Source: Candidatus Paraluminiphilus aquimaris (lineage in GTDB: Bacteria; Pseudomonadota; Gammaproteobacteria; Pseudomonadales; Halieaceae). From it: a stretch of 64,000 nucleotides of DNA. The position numbers were made by a program, and so were the translations under genes. The stretch spans positions 2,294,001 through 2,358,000 of the forward strand of contig NZ_CP036501.1 in NCBI RefSeq assembly GCF_026230195.1, given 5' to 3'. A model generated the notes under the pieces. That model had not been told where the DNA came from. It was given only the letters and a program-made list of their open reading frames with translations, and searched no databases. Below, in pieces: positions 54,944 through 64,000 of this stretch (its first letter is position 1; each line of letters opens with the position of its first letter).

Positions 54944-55951
54944 TCAAACCGTCTCAGCTGAGCCGAACGCACCTTTGCCCACACCCTCGAAGGCCTTGAC
55001 TTGAACAGCAAGGCCACAGTCCGTCGACGCTGCTAACGCCAAATGATTGGCAATATTTTCCACCGTACTCACGCAGGGGACCACAAATACCTGATGTTCA
55101 GGCATCGAGAGTGAGAAATGGCCTTGGGCCGCGTCGTAGGCCATGTCAATGTGCGCCATGCCGTTGTGTACAGTCTTCCCCGAAATATGCTCTTCGCTTG
55201 CAATGTAAATATCTCGGAGCTTTGCTACCCACTGAGCTTCTAGTTCGCGATCTCGAGCGCCGTGAACTGAGAGCTCCAAACGTGAGCGATGACCATGGGC
55301 AATACGCTGACATTGCCCTTGGTGTTTTTGAAGGCCATGACTGTAGTGGAAAAAAGCCCCGTCGATTTCCTCGCAACGCAGCTTTACAAGCACATCCGAC
55401 ACGTTATCAGGTAAGACGCTTCTCAACTGCAGCGCCAAGTCCTCGGCTACCACTTCCGCTGAGATCACATCACAGGTCACCAGGAGCACGGCGTCTCGTG
55501 GCGACTGGTGCCGAATCAGACCACCATTGGCCAGCGAAAACTCGACCAGAAGATCATTACCCACCGACTGCGTCCGACATCCAGCGTATGCAGCGGGAAC
55601 AAGGAGGCGATGATCGGCTTGCGCGTCAATCAGCTGCTTAATCTGTTTTTTAACATGTCCAAAATCAAAAACCATGCCCTGATCATCGAGCTCGCCGCCG
55701 AGTTCTATATCAACGATCCAGGACTCCCCCACCACACCACGATCGGCATCAAGGTACGAGAAATCCATCACTGTAAGGTTGTCTACAAATAATCGAGCCA
55801 CTTTCGCCTCTGACCAAAATCCTACTTGCGCCGTCCGTGTTAGCTTGTCTGCACGTGTTTGAAGTACGACAGCTAATGGTAACGTTCCAGATTGGGGTGG
55901 AATCCCGCAGTGTAACGTATAGAATGCTCGCTCGCTGACGGTTGAGATCAC
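54944..55951 (-). CDS. tandem 6-pyruvoyltetrahydropterin synthase-like protein
   Basis: 335 aa with two PTPS (T-fold) modules. Module 1 (to ~140): VMDFSYLD and DDQGMVFDFGHVKKQIKQL, but no HGH zinc motif. Module 2 (~170-310): FHYSHGLQKHQGQCQRIAHGH supplies the expected His ligands and the catalytic Cys, then ISGKTVHNG. So only the second module looks catalytic. Usual members are ~120 aa. It faces folE2 across a 217-bp divergent gap, linking it to pterin synthesis; queD is a separate gene at 16319. Confidence 0.78.
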   Translation of the reverse strand: MISTVSERAFYTLHCGIPPQSGTLPLAVVLQTRADKLTRTAQVGFWSEAKVARLFVDNLTVMDFSYLDADRGVVGESWIVDIELGGELDDQGMVFDFGHVKKQIKQLIDAQADHRLLVPAAYAGCRTQSVGNDLLVEFSLANGGLIRHQSPRDAVLLVTCDVISAEVVAEDLALQLRSVLPDNVSDVLVKLRCEEIDGAFFHYSHGLQKHQGQCQRIAHGHRSRLELSVHGARDRELEAQWVAKLRDIYIASEEHISGKTVHNGMAHIDMAYDAAQGHFSLSMPEHQVFVVPCVSTVENIANHLALAASTDCGLAVQVKAFEGVGKGAFGSAETV

Positions 55952-56168
55952 TGTCGGTAATATGTCGCCTTACAGCATGAACAAACGAGTTGTGAATGAA
56001 CCACAACGGAGTCAACGCAGTAAGGATGGCAAGGAAAGGTCGGGGCGAATGTGGGGCGCAGGTCATACAGAATCGTCACGAGGCTTGAATCCTTGCCAGA
56101 CACGAGCGGCGACGGGTGAGGCTCATTGAGCATCCGCGCAAATTTGACATGTATTAGTGAAGCTTTAA

Positions 56169-57077
56169 ATGAATCCTTCCGACACCCTTCCTGATATCAC
56201 CAGTGAAGCGCTTGCCCAGCGAGGCTCGCCGCTGCAGTGGGTAGGTATGGAGCAGTTGGATCTGCCTGTTTCGATCGCACTTGAGAACGGCGAAACCGTG
56301 CAGGCGCCTGCCAAGGCAAATGTCTTCGTAAGCCTCGACGACACAGCCAGCAAAGGCATTCACATGTCCCGGCTGCATGCACTTGTTCAAAAATTAGGCC
56401 GTCAGCTGTGCAGCCGAGAAACAATCGACCGCTTTTTGACTGAGTGCGTTGAATCGCAAGCGGGAATCAGTGCTCACGCAAAAATCGAATTACACTTTGA
56501 CCTATTACTTGAGAAACCGGCGCTTCTGAGTGGTGAGGTCGGCTATCAAGCCTACCCCGTTTCGCTCATAGGGACAGTAATCAGTGGCGAGTTCCATTAT
56601 GAGCTTGGCTATACAGTGCCCTATTCCAGCACATGCCCCTGCTCTGCATCGCTTGCGCGTCAACTCTTCGCAAACGCAGTAGATGAGCAATTTGAAGGTG
56701 ATGTCATCGACAAGGCGCGCTTACTTGAATGGATGCAAAGCGAATCTGGAAGCGTTGCAACGCCACACGCACAACGCTCTTATGCTTACGTAAAATTAGT
56801 ATCTGACGCGCCGACTTGGCCTGCTTTTGACACGGTGATACGCACCATTGAAAGCATGATTGGCACGCCGGTTCAGACGGCCGTAAAACGAGTGGATGAG
56901 CAGGAATTTGCGAGATTGAACGCGCAAAACCTCATGTTTTGCGAAGATGCAGCTCGACGTATCAAACACGCCTTAGAGGCGATGCCACATGTCGTTGATT
57001 ACTGGTTGAAGGTCGATCATCAGGAAAGCCTTCACGCCCACAACGCTGTAGCGATTGACCGTAAATCCAAAAATTAA
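56169..57077 (+). CDS. folE2: GTP cyclohydrolase FolE2 (type IB)
   Basis: 302 aa. FolE2 family: the YSSTCPCSASLARQL segment with the Cys155/Cys157 metal site, SRLHALVQ, and GISAHAKIELHFDLLLEKPALLSGEVGYQ. Makes 7,8-dihydroneopterin triphosphate from GTP for folate and deazapurines, with flexible metal use, often under zinc control. Divergent from the tandem PTPS gene. No Zur operator recognised by eye in the gap. Confidence 0.92.
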   Translation: MNPSDTLPDITSEALAQRGSPLQWVGMEQLDLPVSIALENGETVQAPAKANVFVSLDDTASKGIHMSRLHALVQKLGRQLCSRETIDRFLTECVESQAGISAHAKIELHFDLLLEKPALLSGEVGYQAYPVSLIGTVISGEFHYELGYTVPYSSTCPCSASLARQLFANAVDEQFEGDVIDKARLLEWMQSESGSVATPHAQRSYAYVKLVSDAPTWPAFDTVIRTIESMIGTPVQTAVKRVDEQEFARLNAQNLMFCEDAARRIKHALEAMPHVVDYWLKVDHQESLHAHNAVAIDRKSKN

Positions 57078-57146
57078 CGCAAGCTTGGGCGCGTCATCTG
57101 TCATTCAGATGAATAGGTCGCCACCCTCTTTGGTCTCTCAAACGAC

Positions 57147-59150
57147 TTACCGGTAATCACTCAATGTTGGGCCCAAGGCATCTTCAAGAGGCCCAAGGTA
57201 CGCCCCAAAGTGTTGCCACTGCTCCATTCCTGACTTGTAAATGGGTTGCCGCACCTGCTCCGCGCTGGGTGTCCTGACGGCCCGCTCCGTTTCATGAAAA
57301 TCGAGGCAGGCTTGCTCAAATGGCAGATCACAATAATCAAGGATACGACGAACCTGACGCTCGAGATCCTCGACGACATCCTCATGCTGAACCCGCAGGA
57401 TACGCCCCGGGAGCACTTGCTCCCAATGGGCCATCACGTCGACATAGGCACGGTAATACCGACCAATCTCGTCAAGCCCGTAGGTAAACTCCTGCCCCTC
57501 AGCAAACAGCTGCTTGAAGCCACTAAAACAGCAGGCCATCGGATGGCGGCGGGCGTCAATAATCTTTGCCTTAGGCAATATGAGCTGAATAAGTGGGATA
57601 TGACGGAAATTATTCGGCATCTTGTCAATAAAGTAGATGCCGTCACCTCTGTGGTGCTCGGTTTCCTGAATAAACTGCTCACCGAGCTGTCGTGTCTGTG
57701 CTTCGGTAAGTTGAGCCAAAACCTTCGGGTACGGCGACGCTCCGGTTCGTCGTTTCTGACCGTTTAACCTGTTCGCTGTCCCAATGATATTAGCGAGCTC
57801 CATAGTCCCATCGACAAGACTGTGAGAGGCCAGTATCTGCTCGAGCAGGGTAGACCCTGCGCGGGGTAATCCGAGAATAAAGATCGGCGCCTCGGTTGCG
57901 TGGCCAAAGCCGCTTCGCTCCTCAAAAAAACCACCATCAAAAAGTGCTTTTTGGGCCGTCAGCTCTTGTTCGACTGTCTCGGATCGATAGCCACTTTCTG
58001 CGCGCTTTAGGGCGTTGCCCTTGTCGTAATACCCAAAGGATCGCGCGTAATCGCCGAGGTCCTCGAACGCCTTTCCGAGCGCAAAGCACAAGTGAAACCG
58101 GTTTTCAGTGATGATTGACGAAGACGCTTCCTGCTCGACCATTTGAGCCAACTCTGACTCTGAGAACCGATAGGTCTTCAGATTAGCCAAACTCCAGTAC
58201 GCGTCACCGTAATCCGGTTGCGCGCGATAGGCACGCTGATAGGATTCCACCGCCTCATCAGCACGCCCACTGGTTTTCAGCGCATGACCGCGGGAAGTCA
58301 ATATTCTCGCCATCTCGCCGTGTTCCTTGAGCACCTTGTCATACACGGACAACGCACCTGAGAAATCACCCACCGCCTGCTGCTGAGCCGCGAGGGTGAC
58401 ATCATAGACCATGTTTTCGGGAGACCTCGCCCGCAAGTGCAGCGCCTGATTGAGTGCCTTATCAAACTTTTGCCGTTTGTGGAGAACCTGAACATAGTCG
58501 AGTCGAGCACGCTCATACTCCGGATAGAATTCGACACATGACTCAAGCAGATACTCTGCGTCGTCAAATATTTGTAGCTGGCTGCCAATTTCAGCAAGCA
58601 GCCTCATACCCTCTTGATGATGGGGCTTTTTCTGCAGAAATTGTCGACAGATCTGCTCGGCAACATACAACTTGCCCTCGTAAAGTAAGCTCGTGACCGT
58701 CTGTAACTCGCTCGGCATGCCGTCAAGCCAACGGATGTGATTAGCCGCTTCTACTTTGCGATCAGCTAAGCCTAACTGTCCATAGCGACCATGAAGCGCT
58801 TTCCAGCTCGCAAGCAGTGCGGGGTTAAGCGACACGGCCCGTTCAAAGGCCTCAAGCGCTGACTCATTTCGTTTTAAGGCAATGAGGTTGTAGGCCTCTT
58901 CCTGATAGGCGCGACCATAATCCGGATGCGCAGCGAACAGCGACTGAAGTGTGTTACGGGCAGCGACTGAGTCGCCTTGCTGCCTCATAGTCACCGCCAA
59001 GTAATACAGTGCGTCTTTGTGAGTGGGGTCCGAATCAAGGATAGCGTGCAAGGCTCTCACCGCTTCAGCCCGATTACCGGATTGAAGCTGCCGCTTGGCC
59101 TCAGACAAGATTGCGTCGTTCCCTTGTAACTTACTGTTTTCCACTGTCAC
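57147..59150 (-). CDS. TPR-repeat sulfotransferase family protein
   Basis: 667 aa. Residues ~10-400 are TPR repeats (DPTHKDALYYLAVTMRQQG; ALEAFERAVSLNPALLASW; AVESYQRAYRAQPDYGDAYW). Residues ~415-660 are a PAPS-dependent sulfotransferase: P-loop GLPRAGSTLLEQILASHS (~426) and IDARRHPMACCFSGFKQLF. No signal peptide. Sulfates or acts on an unknown acceptor. The gene lies just downstream of a TonB-dependent receptor, a pairing common in marine and sphingomonad genomes. Confidence 0.88.
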   Translation of the reverse strand: MTVENSKLQGNDAILSEAKRQLQSGNRAEAVRALHAILDSDPTHKDALYYLAVTMRQQGDSVAARNTLQSLFAAHPDYGRAYQEEAYNLIALKRNESALEAFERAVSLNPALLASWKALHGRYGQLGLADRKVEAANHIRWLDGMPSELQTVTSLLYEGKLYVAEQICRQFLQKKPHHQEGMRLLAEIGSQLQIFDDAEYLLESCVEFYPEYERARLDYVQVLHKRQKFDKALNQALHLRARSPENMVYDVTLAAQQQAVGDFSGALSVYDKVLKEHGEMARILTSRGHALKTSGRADEAVESYQRAYRAQPDYGDAYWSLANLKTYRFSESELAQMVEQEASSSIITENRFHLCFALGKAFEDLGDYARSFGYYDKGNALKRAESGYRSETVEQELTAQKALFDGGFFEERSGFGHATEAPIFILGLPRAGSTLLEQILASHSLVDGTMELANIIGTANRLNGQKRRTGASPYPKVLAQLTEAQTRQLGEQFIQETEHHRGDGIYFIDKMPNNFRHIPLIQLILPKAKIIDARRHPMACCFSGFKQLFAEGQEFTYGLDEIGRYYRAYVDVMAHWEQVLPGRILRVQHEDVVEDLERQVRRILDYCDLPFEQACLDFHETERAVRTPSAEQVRQPIYKSGMEQWQHFGAYLGPLEDALGPTLSDYR

Positions 59151-59186
59151 TGACTAAACTCGTAAAGTTGATGTTTTAAACTAAAA

Positions 59187-59209
59187 AAGGCGCTCCACTG
59201 GAGCGCCTT
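59187..59209 (-). terminator. rho-independent terminator after the TonB-receptor gene
   Basis: Stem AAGGCGCTCC/GGAGCGCCTT with a 3-base loop, perfect 10 bp. On the minus strand it is followed by TTTTTTAG. It lies 27 bp beyond the receptor stop codon. Confidence 0.85.
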
Positions 59210-59235
59210 GTATTTTTACCGCATTTGCAAACGAC

Positions 59236-61599
59236 TTAGAAACGATAGCTCAGACGGACACCGAACGTGCGAGGACGATTCGGAGTGGTCTTGATAATGT
59301 CGTCTTCGTTACTAATGAAGAGGTCTGCAAGCTCATCTGTCAGGTTCTCGCCAAAGACCGTGATGGTCATATTTTCCAGGTCATACCCAAGACTCGCATC
59401 CCAAGTACGGTAGCTATCCATCTGGAAGTCGGCACCGGTGACGATTGCACTGATTTGATCATCCGTATACTGGTGAACAAGCTGCGCAAACATGCGATTA
59501 CCGTTACCAATCTCCCAGTCATAGCGCGCTCTGAGCACGTACTGCAGCTCTGGAGCCAAGGCGAGGGAACTTCCGGGCTGACGAAGACCTACAATATTTG
59601 CCGGTACTCTAGTCAGTTCACTGTCGTTAAATGACACGTTCGCGAACAGGGTCAAATTCTCATTTGCCTGCCACACGCTGTCGATTTCCATGCCCGTAAT
59701 CTCAGCATCCGACACATTGTCAATGAATGTAAGGTTCGAGATATCGAAGTCTAGGACACCAATCTGCATGGCTTCCCACTCAATACGATAGATGGCACCG
59801 TTAAACCGGAGCGTGTCATCCATCATTGTCATCTTCCAACCAAACTCAAGGTTGGTCACCTCATCTGACTCGTAGAAGTCAGGTACGAATGGCCCCTCAG
59901 GGTTAGCGCTTGACCCACCATTTCGGTTAAAGCCGCCAGGGCGGTAACCCTCAGACCAGGTTCCGTAGATCATGGTGCTATCGTCGATATTCCACTGAAC
60001 ATTCAACTTCATGATCGTGTCGCTAAGATCTGCAGGGCTCGAGCCTTCCAGTACTTCATCAACGTTACGGCCCCAGTCTAGATCGCCCGTGCCGTAGTCT
60101 CGGTTTGCAAAGTTAGAGCTGCCTTTAAGACCGATCTCAATGTCGTAGCGGCGAACACCAAAGGTCGCGGTCACGTCGTCGCTGATGTCGTAGTACAACT
60201 CACCAAAGAACGAGAGTTCCTTCTTGCTTCGAGTGAAGTCGTTGAAGAAAACAACGCCGGGAGGACGCGTATTCGGATTGCTTGAGGTCGCTCCGGGAAT
60301 GGGCGCATTCGGTACGAATCCGGCTTCCACAGACGACGGATAGTTCCAATCACCCTGCTCAACGTTCTCAGTATCATCGGCAAATACACCGATCATGGCG
60401 CGTAAACGTCGATCGGCATCTGTATTAACTCGGAATTCGTGCGTTGTTCTTTCCGTGTTGTAGTACTGATCGAGGAAAAACGCGGTCTCACCACAGCTCG
60501 TATAAGACGTATTACAAATGTAATAGGGAATATACGGGCCGTTATTGGCATAACCCGAGTAATCCGAGATGCCTTCGACCAATCTGTCTAGGTACGAACC
60601 GGTGTAAATAAGGTCCAAGTTCGCCATACGACCTGAGACAGTCCATGTCGTTAGGTCGAATTCGTCATCGGCGAAGTCAGGTTGATAAGACTCCGAGTTC
60701 AAGTCGCCCAGCGTTGGATCGTAATCCCAGACACCCTCAGTCTCAATTGTCTGGCTGGTATGCTGCAATTGCACATCCCAGTCATCATTAGGCGCCCACC
60801 GAAGGCTCGCTCTGTAGCCCTCGTACGTCGCATCATTAAAGTTGTCTTCGACAAGATCCTCGTTTGTAGAGATCGCCCGCTCAGCTGGCTCTCGCCCACC
60901 GAGACCTGGGTTGCTGTAGGGGAGTAATCGACTGCCACTCACGTTATTGATGTAGCCGCCCTCTTTGGCACGGTAAACAGCAACCCGGGCAGCGAGTTTG
61001 TCATCAACGAGCGGAATGTTTGCATAAGCCTCAATAGCGCTGCTGTTGTCGGCTGACGACGTGTTAGAACCCATCAAATCGATACCACCAGAGAATTCGT
61101 TGAATTCTGGCTTGTTCGTAATCAATCTGACCGTTCCAGCCTGAGAACTTGCTCCATAGAGCGTCCCCTGTGGACCCGGCAACACCTCCACACGGTTCAT
61201 ATCGGTCATGTAGGGGTCGATATTTCGACCACCCATGGATATCGGCGCTTCGTCTAAGTAGAGCGCGACAGTCGGCTCAAGACCCACAGCACCCGCGATC
61301 TTCAGACCTCCTTTACCGGTCGAAACACCGCGAATGAAAATTTCATTACGACCCGGACCACGGCCCCCCGAGGTCACCCCTGCAAGGTTCTTGATGTAGT
61401 CTTTGAAGTTACCAATACCCAAGTCTTCAAGCGTGTCTTCACCCAGGGCTTGGATGGTAATGGGGATGTCTTGCGCACTTTCCGTACGCTTCGTGGCCGT
61501 AACGACCACCTCCTCAAGCTGCGCGTGTGCCGAGGTCGCGGTAATCGCGCTGACGGTTAACGCGGAGATCGCATGGCTAAGTGTTTTCTTTTGGAACAT
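59236..61599 (-). CDS. TonB-dependent outer-membrane receptor
   Basis: 787 aa from the ATG at 61599 with AGAGAGGCCC before it; a start 5 codons upstream is possible. Signal peptide ending ATSAHA-QLEE, then the TonB box EEVVVTATKR. Plug domain: VEVLPGPQGTLYGASSQAGTV. 22-strand barrel to the C-terminus, ending RPRTFGVRLSYRF, with the terminal Phe used for BAM recognition. Transports an unknown substrate, perhaps a siderophore or oligosaccharide. A terminator follows it; the TPR-sulfotransferase comes next on the same strand. Confidence 0.92.
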   Translation of the reverse strand: MFQKKTLSHAISALTVSAITATSAHAQLEEVVVTATKRTESAQDIPITIQALGEDTLEDLGIGNFKDYIKNLAGVTSGGRGPGRNEIFIRGVSTGKGGLKIAGAVGLEPTVALYLDEAPISMGGRNIDPYMTDMNRVEVLPGPQGTLYGASSQAGTVRLITNKPEFNEFSGGIDLMGSNTSSADNSSAIEAYANIPLVDDKLAARVAVYRAKEGGYINNVSGSRLLPYSNPGLGGREPAERAISTNEDLVEDNFNDATYEGYRASLRWAPNDDWDVQLQHTSQTIETEGVWDYDPTLGDLNSESYQPDFADDEFDLTTWTVSGRMANLDLIYTGSYLDRLVEGISDYSGYANNGPYIPYYICNTSYTSCGETAFFLDQYYNTERTTHEFRVNTDADRRLRAMIGVFADDTENVEQGDWNYPSSVEAGFVPNAPIPGATSSNPNTRPPGVVFFNDFTRSKKELSFFGELYYDISDDVTATFGVRRYDIEIGLKGSSNFANRDYGTGDLDWGRNVDEVLEGSSPADLSDTIMKLNVQWNIDDSTMIYGTWSEGYRPGGFNRNGGSSANPEGPFVPDFYESDEVTNLEFGWKMTMMDDTLRFNGAIYRIEWEAMQIGVLDFDISNLTFIDNVSDAEITGMEIDSVWQANENLTLFANVSFNDSELTRVPANIVGLRQPGSSLALAPELQYVLRARYDWEIGNGNRMFAQLVHQYTDDQISAIVTGADFQMDSYRTWDASLGYDLENMTITVFGENLTDELADLFISNEDDIIKTTPNRPRTFGVRLSYRF

Positions 61600-61843
61600 C
61601 TGGGCCTCTCTCATTCTGTTTATGGGCTGTTCATCTCTGACTCAGCGAAACCTTTTAGAGATGTGCGTCGGACTCTTTCGCTTTTTTAATTATGTACGCC
61701 GAACTGACCATAACCTTACGGATTTAGATAACAAATTCAAGCACAGTCATAGGTTGGCTCAGCTGTTATCGAGCCATTATTTACTGACATTTCCACGTTA
61801 TTTGCGGATTTTAGAGGGCACGCCGCCGTGCGTTTGACAGGGG

Positions 61844-62431
61844 TTAGTCTTTGTCCCGGACACCGGAAGTAATACCCCAGCGATTCACAAGATCGTTCTC
61901 AAGTTCGAACAAATCTAAAACACGCCCGACACTGTGGTTAATGATGTCATCGACGCTCTCAGGGCGTGTATACATGGCAGGCAGCGGCGGTGCGATGATC
62001 GCCCCCATTTCCGATAGTGCCGTCATCGTTCTCAAGTGCCCCGTATGAAACGGCGTCTCACGCACCATCAAAACGAGTTTCCTGCGCTCTTTTAGGACAA
62101 CGTCGGCCGCTCGGGTAAGGAGCGATGAGGTAACGCCAGTCGCGATTTCCGACATGGTTCGCACAGAGCACGGTGCAATTACCATACCAGCTGTCGGAAA
62201 GGACCCGCTGGAGACCGCGGCCCCAACGTCTTTTACTGGATACCAGTGATCAGCCAATGCTTTTACGTCATCAGCGCGCAGGTCACTTTCATAACTAAGC
62301 GTCAGTTCTGCGGACTTACTCATGACTAAATGAGTCTCAATGTCCGACGCGCGCAACGCTTCGAGCATACGGATACCGTAAATGATGCCCGAGGCGCCGC
62401 TGATTCCTACGATTAGTTTCTGTCTGCTCAT
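61844..62431 (-). CDS. ubiX: flavin prenyltransferase UbiX
   Basis: 195 aa. KLIVGISGASGIIYGIRMLEAL (residues 5-26) is the flavin/phosphate-binding start of UbiX/Pad1; MVIAPCSVRTMSEIATGVT and LVLMVRETPFHTGHLRTM follow. Makes prenylated FMN, the cofactor of UbiD, for ubiquinone synthesis. ubiD is not in the window. Confidence 0.94.
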   Translation of the reverse strand: MSRQKLIVGISGASGIIYGIRMLEALRASDIETHLVMSKSAELTLSYESDLRADDVKALADHWYPVKDVGAAVSSGSFPTAGMVIAPCSVRTMSEIATGVTSSLLTRAADVVLKERRKLVLMVRETPFHTGHLRTMTALSEMGAIIAPPLPAMYTRPESVDDIINHSVGRVLDLFELENDLVNRWGITSGVRDKD

Positions 62432-62803
62432 CTGGGGTAACTCTACCTTCTCTGAAAAGACCCAATGTGCTTAAGCTAGGCCCAATTAATAGCTCACCGT
62501 TAGCGGCATTGGCCCTTTATCGAGAGACCATACACAACCGACTTACAACGAGTGCGACTCTAACCCCAAAGCACCCGTCATGTCACAGATTGGGCATTGA
62601 GGCTCGGGTATTAGCTTGGACACGACGGCTTACCTCGTCACGCCTTGGTCACTGCTGCCATGGCATTATTGCAGATGCCTATTTCGCAAATTTCGATGAT
62701 ATTTCCCACAGGAAGCTCCCCTAGCACAATGCAAGAAAGCCACAGAACGTAGACCGGCGACCGTGAGGGAAGCCAGAAAGAACTGATCACTACGGAAGGA
62801 ATT
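62432..62803. other. intergenic region between ubiX and tRNA-Ala
   Basis: About 370 bp. No convincing gene: the longest frame has no recognisable family or ribosome site. An upstream region for tRNA-Ala (minus) is at 62880 onward, not here. No repeat or hairpin recognised. Confidence 0.5.
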
Positions 62804-62879
62804 TGGTGGAGCCAGGCGGGATCGAACCGCCGACCTCAACACTGCCAGTGTTGCGCTCTCCCAGCTGAGCTATGGCCCC
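62804..62879 (-). tRNA. tRNA-Ala (GGC)
   Basis: 76 nt with encoded CCA. Acceptor GGGGCCA/TGGCTCC contains the G3-U70 pair that identifies tRNA-Ala; anticodon stem-loop AACACTGGCAGTGTT gives GGC; T loop GGTTCGATCCC. Confidence 0.96.
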
Positions 62880-62974
62880 AAATCGAAGAGGCCGAACGTT
62901 ACGAGTAAGCGCGGCCGGTGTCAAGGCGGAATCAGGTTTGCTATGGTGTCGGAGGCAAATCTGGGAGGCAAAAA

Positions 62975-63403
62975 ATGTTTGGTCAATTACTGTTGGGTGT
63001 TACAGGCGCCATTTTCTTCGGTTTAGGTGTCATTAGCGTTTATGACCCAGAAATTCCTGCTGGTTGGTCGGGTTTATTTATTGCCTCTCAAGACGCCTAT
63101 GCGGAGATAGCCGCCATGTATGGCGGTATGGAAATTGCCGTAGGCTCTATCTTGCTTGCTTCGGCCGTTATCAAAGAATACTTGAAGGCCGGCCTGTGGC
63201 TATTGTTTGTCATTATCTTTTACATTGGCGCCGCAAGAGCCTTTACCGTAATCCGTGAGCTCGACTCGACGGTAGAGGTTGCAGGCAGCCAAGTCGGCAT
63301 TGAGATGACGTCTAGCTTCACCAGCTATACGTGGGGTGTTCTAACGTTTGAGATCGTGGTCGCCATTTTGGCACTCATCGCACTTCTCAACCGGCCGCGC
63401 TAG
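62975..63403 (+). CDS. DUF4345-like membrane protein
   Basis: 142 aa from the ATG at 62975, preceded by TGGGAGGC. About four membrane segments (LLLGVTGAIFFGLGVISVY; AAMYGGMEIAVGSILLASAV; AGLWLLFVIIFYIGAARAF; TWGVLTFEIVVAILALIAL). The YGGMEIAVG phrase is typical of the DUF4345 family. Function unknown. Next to tRNA-Ala, transcribed away from it. Confidence 0.72.
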   Translation: MFGQLLLGVTGAIFFGLGVISVYDPEIPAGWSGLFIASQDAYAEIAAMYGGMEIAVGSILLASAVIKEYLKAGLWLLFVIIFYIGAARAFTVIRELDSTVEVAGSQVGIEMTSSFTSYTWGVLTFEIVVAILALIALLNRPR

Positions 63404-63439
63404 CCACTCACCACATTCAAAGCGGCAGCGCGGTGTTGG

Positions 63440-64000
63440 TTAGGCTAACGCTGCGTACTCTTTCTCGAGTCGCTTTGCGGCCTTCTTAGACACGCCACCC
63501 AAAACGCTGATGGCGTTTCTTAGACGAGCGCGCGTGAGGTCAGGCCCAAGAATCGACATTGAGTCTGGGATCGAGTAAGCGCTCGACTTGCCTGAAATTG
63601 CGACGAAGAGCGGTGCGAACAAAACCTTTGGCTTTAATTCCAACGTGTCCGCCAAGCCTTTGAGCGCGGCAAACAAAGCCCCGCGCTCCCAATCCTGCTG
63701 TGCCTCTAGTCGCCACAACACGAACTGCAAACGCTTAAGCAGCTCCTCTTGTGAATCCGCCGTGCCATCGAAGGCCTCAGCGGTCACCGCAACCTCACCC
63801 GACAGTAAATAAGCTGACATTGGGATAAAGTCAGACATGACATCCATGCGGCCCTGCGCGTGCGGCAAGATCTTATCTAAGGTCTCATCGTTCCAGAGCC
63901 AGGACTTTAAGCGCTCCTTTAAGGTCTGAGCGTCGAAGTCTTCGCGAAGCCAAGTGCCATTAAGCCACTTGAGTTTTTCAACATCAAAAATAGGGCCTCC
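63440..64000 (-). CDS. gltX: glutamyl-tRNA synthetase, C-terminal part (truncated by window end)
   Basis: About 186 codons of the C-terminal anticodon-binding part; the 5' end lies beyond the window. From the right edge the frame reads PIFDVEKLKWLNGTWLRE, the segment that follows KMSKS in GltX, then PHAQGRMDVMSDFIPM and, near the end, LTRARLRNAISVLGG--KKAAKRLEKEY. KMSKS itself is outside. Charges tRNA-Glu. The neighbouring tRNA-Ala is on the same strand, ~560 bp downstream, with the DUF4345-like gene in between. Confidence 0.88.
   Translation of the reverse strand, partial: GGPIFDVEKLKWLNGTWLREDFDAQTLKERLKSWLWNDETLDKILPHAQGRMDVMSDFIPMSAYLLSGEVAVTAEAFDGTADSQEELLKRLQFVLWRLEAQQDWERGALFAALKGLADTLELKPKVLFAPLFVAISGKSSAYSIPDSMSILGPDLTRARLRNAISVLGGVSKKAAKRLEKEYAALA

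Noticed and set aside
55952-56168. Zur operator or riboswitch before folE2
   Set aside because: No palindrome of the right form or conserved aptamer core could be recognised by eye; not claimed.
62467-62724. 85-aa frame upstream of tRNA-Ala
   Set aside because: No family, ribosome site or protein-like composition.

Overview
The window looks like a chromosomal segment of a marine gammaproteobacterium. The evidence is a long FabY-type ketoacyl synthase, a RibB protein with a degenerate GTP-cyclohydrolase tail, FolE2, a TonB-dependent receptor next to a TPR-sulfotransferase, and two sodium:solute symporters. An OM60/NOR5 (Halieaceae)-like organism would fit, but that is inference from gene content. 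Most of the window is ordinary, dense chromosome. Two mobile islands sit at tRNA genes, and one gene is a probable selenoprotein.

Layout. 0-11.4 kb: metabolic genes (FAD oxidoreductase, 2OG oxygenase, quinone reductase, argE, galM, crotonase, ArsC-like protein), a CotH-kinase lipoprotein, and a membrane protein/winged-helix regulator pair. 11.44-16.04 kb: island 1, bounded by a 74-bp direct repeat of tRNA-Asp and carrying only an N-terminal integrase remnant. 16.1-38.3 kb: tRNA-Val, queD, esterase, HupE-like protein, PPIase, fabY/glxA divergent pair, thiolase-ribBX, secreted peptidases, a symporter, then selA-selB-tRNA-Sec. 38.40-46.35 kb: island 2, inserted into the 3' end of tRNA-Sec, bounded by a 31-bp direct repeat, with an intact tyrosine recombinase, a family-A-polymerase-like protein, a GIY-YIG nuclease and membrane/periplasmic cargo. 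46.4-64 kb: nitroreductase, lacZ, the selenoprotein, a second symporter, M17 peptidase, tandem PTPS protein facing folE2, TPR-sulfotransferase, TonB receptor, ubiX, tRNA-Ala and the 3' part of gltX.

Two results stand out. First, a peroxiredoxin/thioredoxin-fold membrane protein at 50960-51736 (minus) has an in-frame UGA at the first position of a W-[UGA]-P-Y-C redox motif. A hairpin with a GU-containing loop follows at the spacing of bacterial SECIS elements, and selA, selB and tRNA-Sec lie about 13 kb away. A standard gene caller would split it into two unrelated genes. Second, the two islands use different tRNA genes but belong to one element family. Both carry a nearly identical small gene on the integrase side. 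Both also carry the same interspersed repeats (R1, R2), with the same polarity relative to the integrase; a third repeat (R3) occurs only in island 1. The repeats lie between cargo genes. R2 is recognisably the 3' end of a thermonuclease (SNase-like) gene, and R1 begins with a gene 3' end. I infer that cargo is exchanged by recombination in shared flanks, without an integron-type site.
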